Shown here one piece after another: positions 57,974 through 64,000 of a stretch of DNA of 64,000 bases (its first letter is position 1; every line of letters starts with the position of its first letter). Below the pieces are notes generated by a model. It was not told the origin of the DNA. It saw only the letters and a list, made by a program, of their open reading frames with translations, and made no database searches. The stretch covers positions 372,001 to 436,000 of the forward strand of contig NZ_JACHFM010000003.1 in NCBI RefSeq assembly GCF_014201905.1, in the 5' to 3' direction. Origin of the DNA: Amaricoccus macauensis. GTDB lineage: Bacteria > Pseudomonadota > Alphaproteobacteria > Rhodobacterales > Rhodobacteraceae. The position numbers were made by a program, and so were the translations under genes.

Positions 57974-58048
57974 CGCTGGTCTCCCCCAATCACTACCCCA
58001 CTCGCACGCGGCTCCAGCGCATGCAAGTAACGGGATGATGACGGAACT

Positions 58049-58588
58049 TCAGCCCAGCGAGAAACCCTCGGGGTAATCGTGCTTGCCGTCGAAGTCGGCT
58101 TTGCCGAGGGGCACGCCCGCCTGCTTCAATGCCACGTGCGCCATTGCGTGATGAAAGTAGAGATTTGGCAGGCCGAACTCGTTCAGGTACGCCTCGCCCG
58201 GCAGATCGAGCACGGCGAAACCCGCCTGGTCACGCACGACGCGCGTCCCCGCGTCGGCGAAGGCGCCGGGGTCGAGGGCGCGCAGCAGCGCGCGCGTCGC
58301 CTCGATGCGCTCCATGAGCCCGCCCGCGTCGAGTGGCGCCCGGACCTCGGGAACGCGCTGCCCGGCGAGCGGATACGCGATGCGCAGAGTGAACTGCACC
58401 GCCGTGGCCACCTGTCGCGCCGCGGGAAGCATATGCTCCTGCGGGCGGCGGGCGAGGCCGGTGGCGTAGCCGTCGCCGAGCTTTGTCTCGGCGCGGCGCA
58501 GGCTCGCCTCGAGCCGGTCGAGAACACCGAGGAACACGGGCACCGTCGCCCGCCAGAGCGGCGGGGCGGCGGGATCACAGGGCTGCAT
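58049..58588 (-). CDS. DUF1993-family protein
   Basis: This 179-residue protein fits DUF1993. The N-terminus is VPVFLGVLDRLEASLRRAE, with an RPQEHMLPAARQVATAVQF helix and the end LYFHHAMAHVALKQAGVP. The family is thought to form a DinB-like four-helix bundle; its chemistry is unknown. It lies 75 bases before the acetyltransferase gene on the same strand. Confidence 0.8.
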   Translation of the reverse strand: MQPCDPAAPPLWRATVPVFLGVLDRLEASLRRAETKLGDGYATGLARRPQEHMLPAARQVATAVQFTLRIAYPLAGQRVPEVRAPLDAGGLMERIEATRALLRALDPGAFADAGTRVVRDQAGFAVLDLPGEAYLNEFGLPNLYFHHAMAHVALKQAGVPLGKADFDGKHDYPEGFSLG

Positions 58589-58674
58589 GGACGAGGTCCT
58601 CCGTCACACGAGCCGGAAGGATTTGCACGCGCCCGGGCGCGGCACAAGCGCCATGACGGCCGGCCACGGCCCGA

Positions 58675-59031
58675 TCACGCCGGGGGCACCTCGCAGAGCG
58701 TCGAGCGGGTGAGGAACCGCCGCTCGCGCCCGTTGTCGAGGGAGAACATGCCGCCACGGCCCGGCACGACGTCGATCGTCAGGTCGGTGTGCTTCCAGAC
58801 CTCGAACTGCGCCGCGCCGATGTAGACGGGCGTGTCCTCTCCGATCGTCCCGAGCAGGACGTCGTGCTCGCCGATGAGGAAGTCACCGCGGGGGTAGCAC
58901 ATCGGCGAGGAGCCGTCGCAGCAGCCGCCCGACTGGTGGAACAGCACCGGGCCGTGGTCGGCGATGATCTCGGCAAGGAGGGTGAGCGCCCCCGGTGTGG
59001 CGCTCACCTTGCCGGAGGCGTCCCGGACCAT
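58675..59031 (-). CDS. DUF779-family protein linked to aldehyde dehydrogenase
   Basis: This 118-residue protein belongs to DUF779, which commonly lies beside acetaldehyde dehydrogenase genes. Cysteine-rich HQSGGCCDGSSPMCYPRG and EVWKHTDLTIDVVPGRGG are the family marks. The cysteines may bind metal or sense aldehyde, but no function is established. It starts three bases after the alcohol dehydrogenase stop and closes the operon. Confidence 0.88.
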   Translation of the reverse strand: MVRDASGKVSATPGALTLLAEIIADHGPVLFHQSGGCCDGSSPMCYPRGDFLIGEHDVLLGTIGEDTPVYIGAAQFEVWKHTDLTIDVVPGRGGMFSLDNGRERRFLTRSTLCEVPPA

Positions 59032-59034
59032 GGC

Positions 59035-60066
59035 TCAGCCCGCGATGTCGAGAACGATGCGGCCGTCGATCTGGCCCTTGTGCATCTTCGCGAAGATGTC
59101 GTTCACGTCCTCGAGCTTGGCCGAGTGGATCGTCGCCTTCACCTTGCCCTGCGCGGCGAAGTCGATCGACTCCTGCAGGTCGAGACGGGTGCCGACGATC
59201 GAGCCGCGCACGGTGATGCCGTTCAGGACCATGCCGAAGATGTCGAGCGGGAAGGTCCCCGGCGGCAGGCCGTTCAGCGAGATGGTGCCACCCCGATCCA
59301 CCATGCCCACCGCCTGCTCGAAGGCCTTGGGGCTGACGGCGGTCACGAGCACGCCCTGTGCGCCGCCGCCGGTCTCGCGCTTGATGTACTCGGCCGGATC
59401 CTCGTTCATGGCGTTGACCGTCAGCGTCGCGCCGAGTTCCTTCGCAAGCTCCAGCTTCTCGTCGGAGATGTCGACGGCCGCGACGTTCATGCCCATGGCC
59501 TTGGCGTATTGCACCGCCATGTGGCCGAGGCCGCCGATACCGGAGATCACCACCCAGTCGCCGGGCTTGGTGTCGGTGACCTTCAGGCCCTTGTAGACCG
59601 TCACCCCGGCGCAGAGGATCGGCGCCATCTCGGCGAAATCGACGTTGTCGGGCAGGTGGCCCACGTAGTTCGGATCGGCGACCACGTAGTCGGCAAAGCC
59701 GCCGTTGACCGAATAGCCGGTGTTCTGCTGTTCGGTGCAGAGTGTCTCCCAGCCGCCGAGGCAGTGCTTGCAGTGGCCGCAGGCGGTGTAGAGCCACGGC
59801 ACGCCGACGCGGTCGCCTTCCTTGACGTTGCGAACGCCCCTGCCGACAGCGGAGACGAAGCCCACCCCCTCGTGGCCGGGGATGAAGGGCGGATTCGGTT
59901 TGACGGGCCAGTCGCCTTCGGCCGCGTGCAGATCGGTGTGGCAGACGCCGCTCGCCTGGACGGCGACCTGGATCATGCCTTCGCCCGGCTCGGGAATTGG
60001 CACTTCGTCGATGGAAAGCGGCTTGCCGAATTCACGGACGACGGCAGCCTTCATGGTCCTGGCCAT
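59035..60066 (-). CDS. adhP: Zinc-dependent alcohol dehydrogenase
   Basis: This 343-residue enzyme oxidises short alcohols with NAD+. The catalytic zinc ligands C42, H65 (PGHEGVGF) and a later cysteine are present, and the structural zinc has C96, C99, C102 and C110. The coenzyme motif is [13 protein letters not shown]. It matches propanol-preferring AdhP. It lies between ald and DUF779 on one strand, so the cluster probably turns ethanol into acetate via acetaldehyde. Confidence 0.94.
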   Translation of the reverse strand: MARTMKAAVVREFGKPLSIDEVPIPEPGEGMIQVAVQASGVCHTDLHAAEGDWPVKPNPPFIPGHEGVGFVSAVGRGVRNVKEGDRVGVPWLYTACGHCKHCLGGWETLCTEQQNTGYSVNGGFADYVVADPNYVGHLPDNVDFAEMAPILCAGVTVYKGLKVTDTKPGDWVVISGIGGLGHMAVQYAKAMGMNVAAVDISDEKLELAKELGATLTVNAMNEDPAEYIKRETGGGAQGVLVTAVSPKAFEQAVGMVDRGGTISLNGLPPGTFPLDIFGMVLNGITVRGSIVGTRLDLQESIDFAAQGKVKATIHSAKLEDVNDIFAKMHKGQIDGRIVLDIAG

Positions 60067-60098
60067 GGTGTCTCCTCCGTTTTCACGTGTTCAAGGAT

Positions 60099-60121
60099 GG
60101 GCCGGCGGACGCCGCCGGCCC
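60099..60121 (-). other. Strong hairpin between ald and adh
   Basis: GGGCCGGCGG and CCGCCGGCCC form a perfect 10-bp stem with a three-base loop in the 85-base gap. There is no T-run on the minus strand, so it probably adjusts read-through or protects the ald message. Confidence 0.6.
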
Positions 60122-60134
60122 TTGATCTGGATCA

Positions 60135-60149
60135 GATCGGATCGGATCG
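60135..60149. repeat. GATCG tandem repeat beside the ald stop
   Basis: Three exact GATCG units lie directly after the ald stop, flanked by related GATC-containing units. It looks like a small slippage repeat with no clear function. Confidence 0.7.
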
Positions 60150-60151
60150 GA

Positions 60152-61675
60152 TCAGAAGAAGCCGAGCTTCTTCGGGTTGTAGCTCACCAGCATGTTCTTG
60201 GTCTGCTGATAGTGGTCGAGCATCATCTTGTGGTTTTCCCGGCCGATGCCCGACTGCTTGTAGCCGCCGAACGCCGAGTGGGCGGGATAGGCGTGATAGC
60301 AGTTGGTCCACACCCGGCCGGCCTGGATGCCGCGCCCGAAGCGGTAGGCGCGGTTGATGTCGCGGGTCCAGATGCCCGAGCCCAAGCCGTAGAGCGTGTC
60401 GTTGGCGATCTCGAGAGCTTCCGCGTCATCCTTGAAGGTGGTGACGGAGAGCACCGGCCCGAAGATCTCCTCCTGGAAGATCCGCATCTTGTTGTGGCCC
60501 CGGAAGACCGTCGGCTTGATGTAGTAGCCGTCCCCGAGCTCGCCGGTCAGCTTCGCGGGCTCGCCGCCGGTCAGCAGCTCCGCGCCCTCCTGCTTGCCGA
60601 TGTCGATGTAGGCGAGGATCTTCTCGAACTGCTCGGACGACGCCTGCGCGCCGATCATCGTCGCCGGATCGAACGGGTCGCCCTGAACGATGGCCTCCAC
60701 CCGCTGGATCGCCCGCTCCATGAAGCGGTCATAGATCTTTTCATGGATGAGCGCGCGCGACGGGCAGGTGCAGATCTCGCCTTGATTGAGCGCGAAGAAC
60801 ACGAAGCCTTCGATCGCCTTGTCGAAGAAGTCGTCGTCCTCGTCGGCAACGTCCTCGAAGAAGATGTTCGGCGACTTGCCGCCCAGCTCCAGCGTCACCG
60901 GGATCAGCGACTGGCTGGCGTACTGCATGATGAGCCGGCCGGTCGTGGTCTCGCCGGTGAAGGCGATCTTGGCGATGCGGTTCGAGGAGGCGAGCGGCTT
61001 GCCGGCCTCGAGGCCGAAGCCGTTCACCACGTTGAGCACGCCCGGGGGCAGCAGGTCGGCGATGAGATCGGCGACGACGAGGATCGAGGCGGGCGTCTGC
61101 TCCGCCGGCTTCAGCACGATGCAGTTGCCGGCGGCGAGCGCGGGCGCGAGCTTCCAGACCGCCATCAGGATCGGGAAGTTCCACGGGATGATCTGGCCGA
61201 CGACGCCCAGCGGCTCGTGGAAGTGATAGGCGACGGTGTCCTCGTCGATCTGCGACAACGAGCCTTCCTGCGCGCGGATGGCACCGGCGAAGTAGCGGAA
61301 GTGGTCGATCGCGAGCGGGATGTCGGCGTTGGTGGTCTCGCGGATCGGCTTGCCGTTGTCCCAGGTCTCGGCGGCGGCGATCGACGCGAGGTTTTCCTCC
61401 ATGCGGTCGGCGATCAGGTTCAGCACCTTCGCGCGCTCGGCCGGCGAGGTGCGGCCCCAGGCGTCCTTCGCCGCGTGGGCGGCATCGAGGGCGGCCTCGA
61501 TGTCATCGGCGTTCGACCGTGCGACCTCGCAGAGAACCTGGCCGTTCACCGGCGAGCGGTTCTCGAAATACTTGCCGGACTTCGGCTCGACGAACTCACC
61601 GCCGATGAAGTTGCCGTAGCGCGTCTTGAAGGGCGTCTCGGCGGCTTTGAGAAACTCGACCTTGTTCATCTTCAT
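60152..61675 (-). CDS. Aldehyde dehydrogenase (acetaldehyde, ExaC/AcoD-type)
   Basis: This 507-residue NAD-dependent enzyme oxidises acetaldehyde or similar aldehydes to acids. The catalytic cysteine is C302 in [14 protein letters not shown], and the general base is E263 in [27 protein letters not shown] is the coenzyme region. Length and the [11 protein letters not shown] stretch match the ExaC group. It is the first gene of the ald-adh-DUF779 operon. A sigma-54-like promoter and a 26-bp palindrome lie upstream. Confidence 0.95.
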   Translation of the reverse strand: MKMNKVEFLKAAETPFKTRYGNFIGGEFVEPKSGKYFENRSPVNGQVLCEVARSNADDIEAALDAAHAAKDAWGRTSPAERAKVLNLIADRMEENLASIAAAETWDNGKPIRETTNADIPLAIDHFRYFAGAIRAQEGSLSQIDEDTVAYHFHEPLGVVGQIIPWNFPILMAVWKLAPALAAGNCIVLKPAEQTPASILVVADLIADLLPPGVLNVVNGFGLEAGKPLASSNRIAKIAFTGETTTGRLIMQYASQSLIPVTLELGGKSPNIFFEDVADEDDDFFDKAIEGFVFFALNQGEICTCPSRALIHEKIYDRFMERAIQRVEAIVQGDPFDPATMIGAQASSEQFEKILAYIDIGKQEGAELLTGGEPAKLTGELGDGYYIKPTVFRGHNKMRIFQEEIFGPVLSVTTFKDDAEALEIANDTLYGLGSGIWTRDINRAYRFGRGIQAGRVWTNCYHAYPAHSAFGGYKQSGIGRENHKMMLDHYQQTKNMLVSYNPKKLGFF

Positions 61676-61699
61676 CTCCTCCCGGGTTTCGGGGGCGAC

Positions 61700-61715
61700 C
61701 GCGATCGCGGTGCCT
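61700..61715 (-). promoter_or_regulatory. Possible sigma-54 (-24/-12) promoter of ald
   Basis: Read on the minus strand, AGGCAC-CGCGA-TCGCG keeps the key GG-N10-GC spacing of -24/-12 promoters, but the -12 part is weak. It would start transcription near 61688, only about 13 bases before the ald ATG. Confidence 0.35.
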
Positions 61716-61774
61716 GAGGAGAAGATGGCAGGCCGGGAGGCGCGAATCAGCCCTGCCGCGAAGGCTGTCGCATT

Positions 61775-61800
61775 GAAGTGTCGCAGACCTGCGACACTTC
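61775..61800. promoter_or_regulatory. 26-bp palindrome upstream of ald
   Basis: GAAGTGTCGCA (61775-61785) and TGCGACACTTC (61790-61800) are perfect 11-bp arms around GACC. A further TGTCGCA lies at 61766-61772. Palindromes with TGTCGC/GCGACA cores resemble binding sites of AcoR-type regulators. It is centred about 100 bases upstream of the predicted ald transcription start, typical of an upstream activator site. Confidence 0.7.
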
Positions 61801-61844
61801 GGAAGAAAGTTGCGCTCTCTTCGCGGGTGCAGCGTAGGCGAGCC

Positions 61845-62813
61845 TCAGTTCGCGCGGGAGGGACGAACCGACGGATCGCGCTTCAGCTTGCGGTGGAGCG
61901 TGGCGCGGCTGATGCCGAGGGCGGCCGCGGCAGCGGAGACGTTTCCGCCGGCGCGGGCGAGGGCGCGAGTCAGGACCGCGCGCTCCGCATGATCGAGGCT
62001 CTCGCACGCGCGTCCGGTCTCGAGCAGATCGCGGGCCGGCAGCGGGGTGCCGAGGCGCTCGGCGGTCAGCCCGAGCTCCTGCCGTGCCGCGCGGCTCGCG
62101 CCGACGATCAGGTCGTCGCGATCGACCGCGAGAAGTCCGCCGTTCTCGGCGAGCACGATTCGCGCGTCGGGGAAGGCGAGGCGGAAGACCTCTGCCTCGA
62201 TGCGCCGCGCGGCGTCGGCGAGGGCGAGGCGGATGAGATCGACGAAGCCGTCGGCCAGGTCCGCGCGGCACGAGGAGACATCGAGGACGCCGGCGAGCTT
62301 TGCGTCGTGGTCCCATATCGGCGCGGCGGAGCAGGAGAGCGAGGCGTTCTTGGCGAGAAAGTGCTGGTCGCGGTGGATGGTGAGCGGGCGGTGCTCGATC
62401 AGGCAGGTGCCGATGCCGTTGGTCCCCACGGAGCTCTCGTCCCAGACCGCGCCGGTCCAGAGGCCCCAGCCGCGGAACACCGGGTCATCGACGGATGCGC
62501 CGCGGCGATCGACCGGCACGCCGTTGCTGTCGGCCAGCAACACGCAGCAGCCGCTGCCGCCGACGGCCTGATAGAGCCGGTCGAGGGAGGGGCGCGCGGC
62601 GTGGAGCAGGGGGCCCATGGCGTCGCGGTGGTCGCGCAGTTCGGCCTCGCCGAGCCGATGCGGCGCGGCGTCCGCGGCCGGGTCGAGCTTGTGGTGCTCG
62701 GACGAGCGGCGCCACGATGCGGCGAGCGCCGAGCGGGCAGGGGCGTTGGAGGCGAGCGTCGCCTCGACACGGGCGGCATGGCGTGCGGCAGGACGTGGGG
62801 TGCTTCGGGCCAT
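61845..62813 (-). CDS. GAF-Fis regulator, AcoR-like but without AAA+ domain
   Basis: This 322-residue protein looks like AcoR at both ends. The N-terminal part has a GAF-like sensor ([20 protein letters not shown] and [17 protein letters not shown]). The C-terminus is a Fis-type helix-turn-helix ([20 protein letters not shown]). The central sigma-54-interacting AAA+ domain (GESGTGKE, GAFTGA) is missing; full AcoR is about 600 residues. The ATG at 62813 has GGAGGAAG upstream. It sits next to ald and probably binds the palindrome between them. Confidence 0.88.
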   Translation of the reverse strand: MARSTPRPAARHAARVEATLASNAPARSALAASWRRSSEHHKLDPAADAAPHRLGEAELRDHRDAMGPLLHAARPSLDRLYQAVGGSGCCVLLADSNGVPVDRRGASVDDPVFRGWGLWTGAVWDESSVGTNGIGTCLIEHRPLTIHRDQHFLAKNASLSCSAAPIWDHDAKLAGVLDVSSCRADLADGFVDLIRLALADAARRIEAEVFRLAFPDARIVLAENGGLLAVDRDDLIVGASRAARQELGLTAERLGTPLPARDLLETGRACESLDHAERAVLTRALARAGGNVSAAAAALGISRATLHRKLKRDPSVRPSRAN

Positions 62814-63175
62814 TTCTTCCTCCGGCGCACCGAGTCGTCCCTTTCGACAGGGATCTTCCCGGTCCCCGAGTTTCCGCGCGGTCCGCCAGTTGGTCAACTG
62901 GTGATATGTCGGGGGTCGGAGGAAAGCGTGTGAGATAGATCGATCCATCAATCATGCAGATCACATCGGCATCTTGATCGTCGATCGCAGCATCACGTAT
63001 ACATTAAATAGAAGTGCCGCGCGCGGTGAGATCTGGGACATGGTATATCAGTAGACCATTTTCCGTGATTGACGTCGCAACGGAATTTCGCCCCGGGGGG
63101 CAGTCGAAATCAGCACGCTTGTGGCGCCAGTCCTGCGGCGGCGCCGCAGGTCGCCTTGGAAGACGGGGGACAGTC
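62814..63175. other. Intergenic region upstream of the regulator
   Basis: These 362 bases between the regulator and a small plus-strand ORF hold no recognised gene. The part 62930-63060 is unusually AT-rich for this genome (for example TATACATTAAATAG at 62999-63012), so divergent promoters are likely here. Confidence 0.5.
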
Positions 63176-63373
63176 ATGTTCAACGAAGATGAGAGTGCGG
63201 GCGGCGTGCAGGACTTTGACGACACCTCGGGTCGGAGGCGAATTGTTGAAGAAAGTGGGTTTAACGTAACGCCGGAGTGGATCTGCATCGAGACTTGGTC
63301 GAGCGGATCTGACGCTAAGGAGCGTGCCCGGCGTCGGCGCCGGCGGTCGGGGGGCCGCCGGCGCCGCGATTGA
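63176..63373 (+). CDS. Small arginine-tailed protein of unknown function
   Basis: This 65-residue ORF has an ATG preceded by GGGGGACAG and a plausible acidic N-terminal part (MFNEDESAGGVQDFDDTSG). The C-terminus (ERARRRRRRSGG) is highly basic. I do not recognise it. The basic tail is encoded by one arm and loop of a perfect GC hairpin, so the reading frame there may be a by-product of a terminator. It may equally be a small RNA region. It converges with murJ. Confidence 0.4.
   Translation: MFNEDESAGGVQDFDDTSGRRRIVEESGFNVTPEWICIETWSSGSDAKERARRRRRRSGGRRRRD
63335..63366 (+). terminator. Perfect 12-bp GC hairpin before murJ end
   Basis: CGGCGCCGGCGG and CCGCCGGCGCCG form a perfect 12-bp stem with an eight-base loop. 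It lies between the convergent small ORF and murJ, so it may end transcription from either side. No T-run is present. Confidence 0.55.
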
Positions 63374-63400
63374 ACCTCACGAGTTCCTAGCGACTGTTTC

Positions 63401-64000
63401 CTAGCGACTGGCCGGGGAGCGGCGCAGGGCGGCGCGCACGTCGGATACCTTCAGCGCGCCAAACCCGAGAGCTGCGGCGGCGTAGACTCCGGCACCAACC
63501 ACGACGAGGGCCGCAAGCGTTGCATACTGCAGCGTCGGGTGAGCGATCGCTCCCGCGAGAACGTGTGCCGCGATCGCGAGGACGCCGCCCATGACGATGC
63601 AGGCGAGCAGAATCCGGGGAATCGCACGGCGCAGGCGTTCGTCGGCAGAGGCGGCGTCGCCCATGGCGCGCGTCCCCCACCAGAGCTGCAAGAGCATCGT
63701 CCAGCCGGCGACGGTGGTGCCAAGGGCCGCGGCAATGAAGCCGATGAAGGGCGCGAGGCCGATCGCGATCACCGCGTTCACGATCATCGCGTGAACCGCG
63801 AAGATGAAAGGCGAGCGGGTGTCCTCGCGCGCATAGTAGAGCGGTGAGATCACCTTCTGCATCACGAACGCCGGCAGGCCGGCGCCGTAGACCGCCACGG
63901 CCAGCGCCGTCGGCCAGGTGTCGGAGGCATCGAACGCGCCATGCTGGAACAGCACGGCGACGATCGGCACCGGGATTACCATGAGGGCGACCGCCGCAGG
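63401..64000 (-). CDS. murJ: Lipid II flippase MurJ (partial, 5' end beyond window)
   Basis: The visible 199 residues are the C-terminal part of MurJ, a 14-helix flippase that moves lipid II across the inner membrane for cell-wall synthesis. IVAVLFQHGAFDASDT and PAFVMQKVISPLYYAREDT are strong family marks, and about six hydrophobic segments follow. Full-length proteins have about 510 residues. Coding continues without a break to the window edge. The gene ends shortly after a GC hairpin in convergent orientation. Confidence 0.94.
   Translation of the reverse strand, partial: PAAVALMVIPVPIVAVLFQHGAFDASDTWPTALAVAVYGAGLPAFVMQKVISPLYYAREDTRSPFIFAVHAMIVNAVIAIGLAPFIGFIAAALGTTVAGWTMLLQLWWGTRAMGDAASADERLRRAIPRILLACIVMGGVLAIAAHVLAGAIAHPTLQYATLAALVVVGAGVYAAAALGFGALKVSDVRAALRRSPASR

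Noticed and set aside
60135-60149. Short GATCG repeat considered as a CRISPR or integron-type repeat
   Set aside because: Units are five bases with no spacers; simple slippage explains it.

Overview
The window is GC-rich alphaproteobacterial chromosome, most consistent with the Rhodobacteraceae. The signs are a divergent ccr/ecm pair of the ethylmalonyl-CoA pathway, an FnrL-type regulator next to cbb3 oxidase, a bifunctional Rsh, HdaA, soeABC and a LuxI/LuxR pair. It is gene-dense, with many 1-, 4- and 8-nt gene overlaps. I saw no tRNA, rRNA, CRISPR array or insertion sequence.

Layout: 1-5181, minus strand, read ccmA-ccmB-infA-maf-rng-fnrL-ccoN: haem export, translation initiation, house-cleaning and the oxygen-sensing regulator, with a perfect FNR box before ccoN. 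5437-8735 holds an MHS transporter, a RecD-like helicase and a SnoaL-like protein. 8889-10491 is a quorum-sensing pair plus a small protein overlapping luxR. 10812-15933 is ccr and ecm, separated by two decayed genes (a DUF1254 remnant and a frameshifted SphA-family gene). 16023-21752 carries DUF805, a secreted vWA protein, a 3-hydroxyisobutyrate dehydrogenase-like enzyme, a penicillin acylase-family hydrolase, a hydroxynitrile-lyase-like cupin and a Nudix hydrolase. 21785-26275 is soeABC (cytoplasmic sulfite oxidation). 27038-30005 has fpr, zapE and an AlaX-type editing protein. 30082-33326 is a MarR regulator divergent from an M20 amidohydrolase and an MHS transporter, with candidate operators between them.

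33450-39907: perM-hdaA-MFS, ppk and a lipid kinase. 39859-45680: acpS, pdxJ, a DUF2062 protein, rsh, rpoZ and an MT-A70 methyltransferase. 45854-56235 is an inositol or rhizopine-like (moc) catabolic cluster: an inositol dehydrogenase-like protein, an SDR, an ABC permease, a double ATPase, three tandem paralogous binding proteins, an IolI-like isomerase, and a divergent Rieske ferredoxin plus ferredoxin reductase (MocE/MocF-like). 56311-58588 holds small or poorly known genes. 58675-62813 is an aldehyde/alcohol oxidation cluster (DUF779, adh, ald) with a GAF-Fis regulator, a 26-bp palindrome and a sigma-54-like promoter. 63401-64000 is the 3' part of murJ.

The most interesting points are the three binding proteins served by one transporter, the AcoR-like regulator lacking the AAA+ domain next to a sigma-54-style promoter layout, the gene decay between ccr and ecm, and the small ORF overlapping luxR. 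All functional calls are from reading translated sequence and family knowledge; no database search was possible.
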